Shown: positions 55,549 through 63,004 of the stretch, piece by piece
How positions within the stretch are numbered: the stretch's first letter is position 1
How the letters are laid out: every line of letters starts with the position of its first letter
Source of the DNA: Myxococcus stipitatus
Lineage (GTDB): Bacteria; Myxococcota; Myxococcia; Myxococcales; Myxococcaceae
NCBI RefSeq assembly: GCF_038561935.1
Contig: NZ_CP102770.1
Location: forward strand, 992,001-1,056,000
Length of the DNA stretch: 64,000 bases
Reading direction: 5' to 3'
The notes under the pieces: model-generated
What the model saw: the letters and a program-made list of their open reading frames with translations, nothing else
The model's database searches: none
Told to the model about the DNA's origin: nothing
Program-made: the position numbers and the translations under genes

Positions 55549-56586
55549 ATGGAGCTCGACGGCGGGGAGAGAGACGAGTTGCTGCTGGCATTGCTGGGCG
55601 CTTTCCCCTCGGTGGAGGAGCTTCGCCGGGTGGTCGCCTCGGTCTGCCATCGGGACCTGGAGGCGCTCGTTCCAACGGGCGGCCCGAGGGAGCGCGCGCG
55701 GGGTTTGATACATCGCGCCGAGTCGGAAGGGTGGACGCGTGAGCTGGTGACAGGCGTGCATGGAGCCCAGCCCCGGCATCCTCGGCTGCATCGCTTTGTT
55801 CAGGGGTATCTCGCGTCGGTGCAGCGGAGCATTCCGCGCCGCAGCCTGGAGCGCATCGTCGGCTCCGCGTGGGACCGCGGCGGCGCGGATGGCTGGCGGC
55901 GGAGGCTCGCGGCCATCGAAAGACGCGTGTGTCGGGTGGAGCCCGTCGTGGGGGCCTCCTTGGGCACGGGCTTCCTGGTGTCTCGAGACGTGGTGCTCAC
56001 CAACTTCCACGTCATCGAGAACCGGCTGCTGGAGTCGCTGCGCGTGCGCTTCGACCACAAGGTGCTGCCGGACCGGACGCTGTTGCAGCCGGGCAAGCAG
56101 TACGCGGTGAAGCGTTGCATCGCGCGCAGCTCCTACAGCCCCGCGGACCTGATGCACCCGCGCCCGCGCGAGGCCACCGCGGACGAGCTCGACTATGCCT
56201 TCCTGGAAGTGGAGGGGCTGCCGGGCGAGGAGGAGGTGGAGGAGGGAGAGTCTCGTGGGTGGCTGGAGCTGCCCGAGGAGCAGGTGCCCTTCGTTCCGGG
56301 GAGCCTGGCGCTCATCGTCCAGCACCCGGAGGGGCAGCCGATGAGCGTGGTGCTGGACGAGTTCCTGGGCGTCAACGCGTCGCGCACGCGTGTGACGTAT
56401 CGCACGTCGACGAGCCCGGGCTCCTCGGGGGCGCCGTGTTTCACGCAGGACCTGCTGCTGGCCGCGCTGCACCACAGCGGCGGTCCCCGCCTGCCGTCCT
56501 CTACCGGGCACAACGAAGGCATTCCAGCCGACACCATCCGCCGCAGCCTGCCGCCCGAGGTGAAGCTGTTGCTGGGTTGGCGGTAG
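55549..56586 (+). CDS. EAD1-domain trypsin-like serine protease
   Basis: A 345-residue cytoplasmic protein, no signal peptide. Residues 1-85 match effector-associated domain 1 (EAD1): ELLLALLGAFPSVEELRRVV, LIHRAESEGWTRELV and HPRLHRFV are its helices. Residues about 125-340 are a trypsin-fold peptidase with H154 (NFHVIE), D215 (ELDYAF) and S293 (PGSSGAP). EADs act as homotypic adaptors in bacterial conflict systems, recruiting effectors such as this protease to sensor proteins that carry the same domain. No second EAD is seen in this window. The ATG at 55549 starts the domain exactly; the longer upstream frame is not protein-like. It is followed 51 bases later by the large membrane protein. 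Confidence 0.85.
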   Translation: MELDGGERDELLLALLGAFPSVEELRRVVASVCHRDLEALVPTGGPRERARGLIHRAESEGWTRELVTGVHGAQPRHPRLHRFVQGYLASVQRSIPRRSLERIVGSAWDRGGADGWRRRLAAIERRVCRVEPVVGASLGTGFLVSRDVVLTNFHVIENRLLESLRVRFDHKVLPDRTLLQPGKQYAVKRCIARSSYSPADLMHPRPREATADELDYAFLEVEGLPGEEEVEEGESRGWLELPEEQVPFVPGSLALIVQHPEGQPMSVVLDEFLGVNASRTRVTYRTSTSPGSSGAPCFTQDLLLAALHHSGGPRLPSSTGHNEGIPADTIRRSLPPEVKLLLGWR

Positions 56587-56637
56587 CAAGCAGGGGAGCG
56601 AACTGGAGGCGGGGGGCTCGCCTGTTATCGTCGGGGA

Positions 56638-59265
56638 ATGCCCCGCTTTCTTCGTGGTCAGGGTTTCTGGTGCCTGGTGGTGCTCGTGCTGGTGGTTGCG
56701 CCGTGGAGTCCGGCGCGAGCCCAGGCGCGCCTGCGTGTGGCCGGAGCCACGGCGAACAACGAGGTGAAGCTGCGCACGACGACGGAGGACTTCCGGACGG
56801 TGCTGCGGGTGGACCTGGTGGCTCCGCCATCGGGGTCGGAGGCCGCGCTCGAGGGTGGGGTGACGGTGCTGGTGGACCCCCTCCAGGCGAGCGACGGCAC
56901 GCAGGTGACGTTGTCCACGGTGGTGCGTGAGAAGGCGCCCTCGGAGACGAGCCTGGGGGCGCCCATCTCCTCGCGGTCTCCGCTGTACATCGAGCTGTCG
57001 GGGGCGCTGCCGCAGGCGGGGGTCTACACGGGGCAGGTGGTGCTGGTGCATGGGAGCGGGCGGGAGATGACGACGCTCATCGTCACGCGTGTGCAGGCGG
57101 TGCCCGCGGTGCAGTTCATCGCGACGTCGCCCGCGGTGGCGGAGTCGGGGTGGGGCCTGGGCCCCGTGGACGCGGTGGTGCGGCTTCCCTTCAAGGAGAC
57201 GGCGGGGGTGACGGGGGAGGTGGCCGTGCCGCAGTTGATTCAGCTCCAGCACAAGAAGCCGGACCTGGGGGCGACGGTGGTGCAGCCTCGGTTCTCGGGG
57301 GCTTCGTTCTCGCTGGAGGGGGGCGGGAAGGATGGGAAGGACAGGGTCCTCGCGGCGGCGGAGGGCGCGGTGCAGGTGGCGGCGAATGGCAGCGGCACGT
57401 TGCTGTTGCACCTGCGGGGGCTGGATGGGCCGGGGGAGTACACGGGGACGGTGCGGCTCGCGGTGCCGCAGGGGGCGGCGGTGGAGCAGCCGTTCACGGT
57501 GTGGGTGAGGACGCCGTGGCTGTGGGGCGCGCTGCTCATCGCGGCGGGGGCGGTGTCTTCGTATGGGGTGCGGCTGTACACGCAGAGCATCCGGCCCCGG
57601 GCGCAGCAGCTCCAGCGGGCGCGGGTGCTGTGGCAGCGCGCGAATGTGTTGCTGGAGGGGCAGGGGGAGGCGGAGCGGAAGGTGGGGCTGGAGGTGCGCG
57701 GGCGCATCGACGCGGTCATCCCGAGGATTCGAGGCTCGGTGCGCGGGAGCCGGGCGGCGGACGGGGAGCTGATGCGGGGGGAGTCGGAGCTGCGGCTGTT
57801 CGAGGCGTGGTGTGTCTGCGCGAAGGACCTGAACGCGCTGCCGTCGGAGATGCGTCCCTCGCAGGCGAGCCAGGCGCTGGCGGACGCGGAGGCCTCGCTT
57901 CGGGTGGGCAACGTGCCGCTGGAGCGATTGGAGGAGCAGCTCAAGGACCTGCGTGGGCAGAACGTGCAGGAGCTGGCGCGGGCGGGACTGAAGGCGAAGC
58001 TGAAGGAGCTGGAGACGCAGGCGCGGGCGCTGGCGCAGAAGCTGGGAGACGACAGCCTGGGGTTCCGCATCACGTATGAGCTGCTGCCGCTGCTCCAGGA
58101 GATGGGCACGAGGCTGGGGCAGGGAGACCTGGGGGCGGCGCGGCAGCAGTTCGAGATGGCGCGGCGTTCGTATTTCGATGTGCTCTGCGCGGAGCTGTCC
58201 TCGGCGGTGGCGTCGCCGCGCAATCCGAGGGGCTTCTCGCCGGAGGAGTGGCGCGAGCTGACCACGGACGTGAAGGAGCGGCTGCGACAGGCGCGAGCGC
58301 GCGCGGACGCCAACGTGGATGAGGGCTTCCGGCTGTATCAAGGCGCGTATGCGCACTATGTGCGGCGGCTGTTGATGGAGCTTCGCGGCGTGGTGGTGGA
58401 GGCGCGCGGCGGGGCCACGGAGGCGCAGAAGCCGGAGCTGGACATCGCCGAGGCGAAGCTGCGGGAGGCGATGCTGGCGCTGGCGGCGGAGTCGCCGCAC
58501 GAGGCGGCGGCGAAGTATCGCGAGGTGGGCGATGCGCTTCAGCGCGCGCAGACGGGAGAGCTGCGGCGGCGCATCGGGACGTTGCGGGAAGAGGTGGCGC
58601 GCAAGCGGAGCGAGACGGGGGAGCAGCACGAGCTGGCGGAGCTGGGGCACGTCAATGTGTTGCTGAACCAGGCGGAGCAGGTGCTCACGCCGGAGACGCT
58701 GCTGGAGGCGGAGTCGCGGGTCGACAAGGCGGAGATGGCGCTGGCGAGCTATCCGAGTGTCAGTCGGGTCTCGATGTCCACGCGGATGCCGCCGTTCTCC
58801 ACGCCGGCGTTGGAGACGACGGAAGAGGCGGCGGCCGATGCGTCGTCACATGACGATGACGAGCCCGGGGCGGCGCCGCGTGCGCCGGCTCCCCCGCGCG
58901 CGACATCGGCGCCTGGAGGGGCCTTGCCGAGTGCACCGACGGGAGGTGTCTGGACGTCCTTGCCGGAGGCTTCGGCGGAGGGTTCGATGGGAGGGCTGAT
59001 GGCGCTGGAAGCGCTGCCCTTGCCGTCGGCGCGGCACCTGTGGATGGTGGAGTTGGTGATGCTGGTGTTGTTGACGAGCGTGGCGGTGGTGCTGGGGCTT
59101 CAGTTGCTCAATGTCTTCTCACCCACGTGGGGAGGCTTCGGCGCGGGGATGACGGCGTTCCTCTGGGGCTTCGGCTTGCACCAGGTGGGCAACGCCAGCT
59201 TCGAGGGCCTCACGGGTCTGCTGACCCGTGTCGAGCGACGAGGCGGGACAGGCGACGGTGCCTGA
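56638..59265 (+). CDS. Large membrane protein of unknown family
   Basis: An 875-residue protein: signal peptide (1-27), a periplasmic beta-sandwich region (about 28-288), a TM helix (about 291-311), a long charged helical cytoplasmic region (about 312-700), a low-complexity Pro/Ala/Ser linker (about 720-785), and two more TM helices (about 803-824 and 830-849). The periplasmic part reads like two Ig-like or BON-like domains. No catalytic motif. Its place between an EAD1 protease and two Cys-rich anchored proteins, with gaps of 51 and 18 bases, suggests one operon in which this protein could sense the envelope. Confidence 0.75.
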   Translation: MPRFLRGQGFWCLVVLVLVVAPWSPARAQARLRVAGATANNEVKLRTTTEDFRTVLRVDLVAPPSGSEAALEGGVTVLVDPLQASDGTQVTLSTVVREKAPSETSLGAPISSRSPLYIELSGALPQAGVYTGQVVLVHGSGREMTTLIVTRVQAVPAVQFIATSPAVAESGWGLGPVDAVVRLPFKETAGVTGEVAVPQLIQLQHKKPDLGATVVQPRFSGASFSLEGGGKDGKDRVLAAAEGAVQVAANGSGTLLLHLRGLDGPGEYTGTVRLAVPQGAAVEQPFTVWVRTPWLWGALLIAAGAVSSYGVRLYTQSIRPRAQQLQRARVLWQRANVLLEGQGEAERKVGLEVRGRIDAVIPRIRGSVRGSRAADGELMRGESELRLFEAWCVCAKDLNALPSEMRPSQASQALADAEASLRVGNVPLERLEEQLKDLRGQNVQELARAGLKAKLKELETQARALAQKLGDDSLGFRITYELLPLLQEMGTRLGQGDLGAARQQFEMARRSYFDVLCAELSSAVASPRNPRGFSPEEWRELTTDVKERLRQARARADANVDEGFRLYQGAYAHYVRRLLMELRGVVVEARGGATEAQKPELDIAEAKLREAMLALAAESPHEAAAKYREVGDALQRAQTGELRRRIGTLREEVARKRSETGEQHELAELGHVNVLLNQAEQVLTPETLLEAESRVDKAEMALASYPSVSRVSMSTRMPPFSTPALETTEEAAADASSHDDDEPGAAPRAPAPPRATSAPGGALPSAPTGGVWTSLPEASAEGSMGGLMALEALPLPSARHLWMVELVMLVLLTSVAVVLGLQLLNVFSPTWGGFGAGMTAFLWGFGLHQVGNASFEGLTGLLTRVERRGGTGDGA

Positions 59266-59283
59266 AGGTCAGGGACGCGTGTG

Positions 59284-59598
59284 ATGAGGCAGCGGGACTT
59301 GTGGGGATGGGTCGCGGTGGCGGCGGTGGTGATGCTCATCGGGGAGATGGGCGTTGTGACGTTCGTGAATCGCCGGACGCCCCATGCGCTGGGCGGCGCT
59401 TGCCTGACCCATTCCCAATGTCACGGGGACGAGAGGTGTAGGCCGACTGGGGGAGGGCGTTGGTGGTCCTTGGGGAAGACCTGCGAACTCACGTGTATCT
59501 CGGACCTGGAATGTCCAGATGACACCGCGTGTGGTTCGAGGGGAGAGGGGCTCTTCATGATGTGCGTACCGATGTTCAGAGGAAGTGGTGTGCGCTGA
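59284..59598 (+). CDS. Membrane-anchored eight-Cys protein, copy 1
   Basis: A 104-residue protein with one N-terminal TM (WVAVAAVVMLIGEMGVVTFV) and an extracytoplasmic domain of about 65 residues with eight Cys. It shares the pattern GGxCLTxSxC, WWSLGxTCExxC, CP and CVPxFxG with the next gene. Its stop overlaps the next ATG (TGATG). The start is the ATG at 59284, just after a GTG. Disulfide-bonded periplasmic or surface domain of unknown role. Confidence 0.72.
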   Translation: MRQRDLWGWVAVAAVVMLIGEMGVVTFVNRRTPHALGGACLTHSQCHGDERCRPTGGGRWWSLGKTCELTCISDLECPDDTACGSRGEGLFMMCVPMFRGSGVR

Positions 59599-59939
59599 TG
59601 ACCATGAAGGTGAGGGCGCATCTTCGAGTGACGACGCGACGGTGGGTCGGGTTGTCGGTTGCCCTGCTTGTGGCCCTGGCTTCGTATCTCGTCGTGGAGC
59701 TCGAACGAGCCACGCGTCAGAACATGGAGCGAGCCCTGGAGCCTGGCGGCCCTTGCCTGACCACCTCGCACTGTCCCCGAAAGCGACAAGACTGCGTGAA
59801 CACGGGCAGCGGAGCCTGGTGGTCGCTTGGACGAACCTGCGAAATCCTTTGTGTGTCGGAAGGGACCTGTCCCGGCGGAATGACCTGCGGGTTGAACGGC
59901 CCCTACCAAGGACTCTGTGTCCCCGGCTTCAAGGGGTAG
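59598..59939 (+). CDS. Membrane-anchored eight-Cys protein, copy 2
   Basis: A 113-residue tandem paralogue of the previous gene: N-terminal TM (WVGLSVALLVALASYLVV), then GGPCLTTSHC, WWSLGRTCEILC, GGMTCG and LCVPGFKG with the same eight Cys. The ATG overlaps the previous stop, so both are made together. It is the last gene of the EAD1-protease operon and converges on the SDR gene. Confidence 0.72.
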   Translation: MTMKVRAHLRVTTRRWVGLSVALLVALASYLVVELERATRQNMERALEPGGPCLTTSHCPRKRQDCVNTGSGAWWSLGRTCEILCVSEGTCPGGMTCGLNGPYQGLCVPGFKG

Positions 59940-59957
59940 ACCCCCCTCGGGACTCGC

Positions 59958-60770
59958 TCACCGCTGCCGGTCTTTCATCGTCTTGAACACGATGCGGTCC
60001 AGCAGGCCCGGGGTGAACACCTTGAGGAACTGGCCCAGCTTGCCCTTGGCGGTCATCACGACCTCGCGCTCGCGCTGGTCCATGGCCTTCAGGATGATGG
60101 ACACGCACGTGCCCAGCGCCATGTTGTTCCCCTCGGCCTCGTTGTGCTTGCTCTGCTGGAGCGGCTTGCCGTCCTTGCCCAGCGCGTTGGCTCGCACATT
60201 CGTATCCACGAAGCCCGGACACACCACCGTCACGTCCACCCCCGTCCCCATCAGCTCCACGCGCAGCGAGTCGAAGAACCCGTGCATCGCATGCTTGCTC
60301 GCCGCATAGCCCGTGCGCGTCGGCACGCCCGTCTTCCCCGTCAGTGACGAGATGGCCACCAGCAACCCGCGCCGCGCCTTCAGGTGCGGCAGCGCATGGT
60401 GCGTGCTGTACACCGCGCCCAGGTAGTTGATGCGCATCAGCCGCTCGAAGACGCCCAGGTCCGTGACCTCCTCGAACAACGCGTCCATCGACACCCCCGC
60501 GTTGTTCACGAGCACGTCGACACCCCCGAACGCCTCCACCGCCCGCTCCACCATCCGCCGGCACGCCTCCGCGTCCCCCACATCCGTGGCCACCGCCACC
60601 GCCCGCCCGCCCGCCGCCTCGCATCGCTGCTTCACCTTCTGGAGCGCGTCCTCACTGCGCGCCGCCAGGACCAGGTTCGCCCCCCGGGCCGCCAGCGCCA
60701 CCGCCAGCTCCTCGCCAATCCCCATGGACGCACCGGTGATCACCACGCTCTTGCCTTGCATGGCGCACAT
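59958..60770 (-). CDS. Short-chain dehydrogenase/reductase
   Basis: A 270-residue classical SDR. The cofactor motif TGASMGIG spans residues 12-19, D63-V is the adenine pocket, NNAG is at 89-92, and the catalytic residues are S142, Y155 and K159 (YAASK). The N-terminal pattern, with Arg at 38 after the second strand, suggests NADP(H). Substrate unknown. The ATG at 60770 follows GGGGAGAGA. Confidence 0.9.
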   Translation of the reverse strand: MCAMQGKSVVITGASMGIGEELAVALAARGANLVLAARSEDALQKVKQRCEAAGGRAVAVATDVGDAEACRRMVERAVEAFGGVDVLVNNAGVSMDALFEEVTDLGVFERLMRINYLGAVYSTHHALPHLKARRGLLVAISSLTGKTGVPTRTGYAASKHAMHGFFDSLRVELMGTGVDVTVVCPGFVDTNVRANALGKDGKPLQQSKHNEAEGNNMALGTCVSIILKAMDQREREVVMTAKGKLGQFLKVFTPGLLDRIVFKTMKDRQR

Positions 60771-60918
60771 TCTCTCCCCACCCCCGCACACCCGTCGAGA
60801 ACACCCTGGGCCCACACCCGCCTACAGCCCGGAGCAGATCCACGAAGAGGCGAGTGACACATTTCCACCACGCCGGTGTTCCCTTCCCGCCAACGCATTC
60901 AAGAGGGGAAAGAACACC

Positions 60919-61593
60919 ATGTCGTCCATCGCCGTCCTCGCCCAGGTTCCCGCGGAGAATCTCGGGTGGCTCAGCAGCAAGCTTCTCGGCGTCACGCTCA
61001 CCTCCGCCGAGTGGGTGCTGTGGATCCTGGTGTGCCTGTCGGTGCTGTCCATCGGCATCATGCTGGAGCGCGCGGTGTACTTCGCCCGCAACCGCCTCCC
61101 GGACTCGGAGGCGCTCGCGGTGCGGCTGGCCCGCGGCGAGCTCGAGGCGGTCCGCGCCGCCATCCAGGGACGCCGGGGCATGGAGGCCGCCATCATCCGC
61201 GAGGGCCTGGCCTCCTCCGCGCAAGGCGCCGACTCCGTCGAGCAGGTCATCGCCTCCACCATGGCCCGTGAGCGCCCCCAGTATGAGCGCTTCCTGTCCT
61301 TCCTCGGCACCCTGGGCAACAACGCCCCGTTCATCGGCCTTTTCGGCACCGTGCTCGGCATCATCAAGGCCTTCCACGACCTGGGCTCCATGAACGCGAA
61401 GGGCGCCGCCATCCAGCAGACCGTCATGGCGGGCATCTCCGAGGCGCTCGTCGCCACCGCCGTGGGCCTGGCCGTCGCGATTCCCGCCGTCGTCGCCTTC
61501 AACATCTTCAACCGGCAGCTCAAGACGCTCACCAGCCGCGCCAACGCCCTGGGCCACGCCCTGGTCGGCAGCCTGAAGGCGGAGGTCCGCTAG
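60919..61593 (+). CDS. MotA/TolQ/ExbB proton channel family protein
   Basis: A 224-residue inner-membrane protein with three TM helices (about 32-52, 130-150 and 165-190) and the ExbB/TolQ signature FLSFLGTLGNNAPFIGLFGTVLGIIKAF. With the ExbD-like and TonB-like proteins encoded next, it would energise an outer-membrane receptor from the proton gradient. It is two bases from the ExbD gene. Confidence 0.92.
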   Translation: MSSIAVLAQVPAENLGWLSSKLLGVTLTSAEWVLWILVCLSVLSIGIMLERAVYFARNRLPDSEALAVRLARGELEAVRAAIQGRRGMEAAIIREGLASSAQGADSVEQVIASTMARERPQYERFLSFLGTLGNNAPFIGLFGTVLGIIKAFHDLGSMNAKGAAIQQTVMAGISEALVATAVGLAVAIPAVVAFNIFNRQLKTLTSRANALGHALVGSLKAEVR

Positions 61594-61595
61594 TC

Positions 61596-62021
61596 ATGGC
61601 CGGCAGCGCTCAAGACAACGACGAGGAGATCACGGGCATCAACGTCACGCCGCTCGTGGACATCGTGCTGGTGCTCCTCATCATCTTCATGGTCACCGCC
61701 AACTTCATCGTCCGCGAGACGGTGGAAGTGGACCTGCCCCGCGCGGCCAACGGCGGCGAGACGGTGCAGGGTCTGGTCAACGTCGTCCTCGACAAGGAAG
61801 GGAAGTTCTACTTCGACGGCACCCAGGTGACGGAAGTGGAGCTGACCCAGAAGGTGGCCGAGGCCGTTGCCAAGGACAAGGACACCCGCGCCATCATCAG
61901 CGCCGACCAGAGCATCGCGTACGGACAGGTGATGCGGCTCATCGACACGGTGAAGGGCCAGGGCATCGCCAAGTTCGCGCTCAACATCGAGAAGGACGTC
62001 GCCCCCGCGCCGCGGGGCTGA
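61596..62021 (+). CDS. ExbD/TolR family protein
   Basis: A 141-residue protein with a short cytoplasmic N-terminus, one TM (PLVDIVLVLLIIFMVTANFI, about 19-38) containing the conserved proton-coupling Asp, and a periplasmic domain (DLPRAANGG ... ISADQSIAYGQVMRLIDTV) typical of ExbD. It is the partner of the upstream ExbB and downstream TonB proteins. Confidence 0.92.
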   Translation: MAGSAQDNDEEITGINVTPLVDIVLVLLIIFMVTANFIVRETVEVDLPRAANGGETVQGLVNVVLDKEGKFYFDGTQVTEVELTQKVAEAVAKDKDTRAIISADQSIAYGQVMRLIDTVKGQGIAKFALNIEKDVAPAPRG

Positions 62022-62022
62022 T

Positions 62023-62826
62023 GTGAACGCAATGACGACGAGCGCGCTCGACAATGGTCTGGTCCTGCCCCGACGGGGCGGCAGTGGGTTGCTGGTGGGG
62101 TTCGTCACGGGCTCGCTCGCGCTGCACGGGCTGGGGTTGGTGGTGCTGCACACGAAACCCCCGGAGCGCACCGCCCCGCAGAAGCCCGTGGAGCTGGTGA
62201 TGGTGGAGGTGACCAAGCCACCCCCGCCGCCTCCGCCCGAGGTGAAGGAGGAGCCCAAGCCTCCTCCGCCTCCTCCGCCCAAGCTCCGCGTCAAGCCTCC
62301 GCCCATCAAGGTGGCCCAGGCCCCCAAGCCCCTGCCTCCTCCGCCCGAGAACGCGCCGCCTCCGCCCAACGAGGCGCCGCCTCCCGATGCGAAGCCCACG
62401 CCCCTGGTGGTCGGCATGTCCATGTCCTCGACCACCAGCGCCGGCGGCTTCGCGGCCCCGGTGGGCAACACCCTCTACGGCCGCACCGCGGACCGGGCCA
62501 AGGCGCCGCAGGAAGTGAAGGCGTACAGCGCGCCCAAGTACACGCCCATCTACCAGGTGGACCGTGAGCCGCGGCTGGCCAGCGAGGTGAAGATTCCGTA
62601 TCCGGAGGAGGCCCGCCGCGCGGGCATCGAAGGCACGGTGACGCTGTCCATCACCATCGACCCCGAGGGGCGCGTCGTGGCGGCGCGTGTGCTGAAGGGG
62701 CCGGGCTATGGCCTGGAAGAGGCCGCGCGCGACGCCATCCTCCGCTTCCGCTTCAGCCCCGCCTACAAGGGAGGGGAAGCGGTCTCCACGGAGATGAAGT
62801 ACGCCTATACGTTCCTCCTCGACTGA
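62023..62826 (+). CDS. TonB-like energy transducer
   Basis: A 267-residue protein: N-terminal TM (about 22-42, containing the SxxxH-type SLALHGLGLVVL), a long Pro-rich periplasmic spacer (PPPPPPPEVKEEPKPPPPP and more), and the TonB C-terminal domain (YPEEARRAGIEGTVTLSITI ... RFRFSPAYKGG, about 197-267). It transmits energy from ExbB/ExbD to TonB-dependent receptors. The GTG at 62023 starts one base after the ExbD stop; the ATG at 62032 is an alternative. Confidence 0.92.
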   Translation: MNAMTTSALDNGLVLPRRGGSGLLVGFVTGSLALHGLGLVVLHTKPPERTAPQKPVELVMVEVTKPPPPPPPEVKEEPKPPPPPPPKLRVKPPPIKVAQAPKPLPPPPENAPPPPNEAPPPDAKPTPLVVGMSMSSTTSAGGFAAPVGNTLYGRTADRAKAPQEVKAYSAPKYTPIYQVDREPRLASEVKIPYPEEARRAGIEGTVTLSITIDPEGRVVAARVLKGPGYGLEEAARDAILRFRFSPAYKGGEAVSTEMKYAYTFLLD

Positions 62827-62846
62827 GCATGAGCGCTTGAAACACC

Positions 62847-62877
62847 CTCCCGCCGGGAAAGGGCCGGAGCGGGGGAG
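62847..62877 (+). terminator. Possible terminator after tonB-like gene
   Basis: CTCCCGC at 62847-62853 can pair with GCGGGGGAG at 62869-62877 (two extra G) with a 15-base loop. It begins 20 bases after the stop and precedes the receptor gene by about 130 bases, so the receptor may have its own promoter. Confidence 0.4.
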
Positions 62878-63004
62878 TGCACCAGGGGGCCTCTCACTTC
62901 CACGGCCCGAGCAAGCCCACTGGTTCCTCCACCCCTTCCTCGCTCCGTCCCTTTGCCGGCGGGAGCCTGACTCCCTTCTTCACGCAGCCGTCCCTGAAAG
63001 ACCC

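Noticed and set aside
54034..58650. A 1538-codon open frame on the minus strand
   Set aside because: It lies antisense to the macroglobulin, EAD1-protease and membrane protein genes. Its product is an Arg/His/Leu-rich low-complexity string, as expected from the reverse of GC-rich codons.
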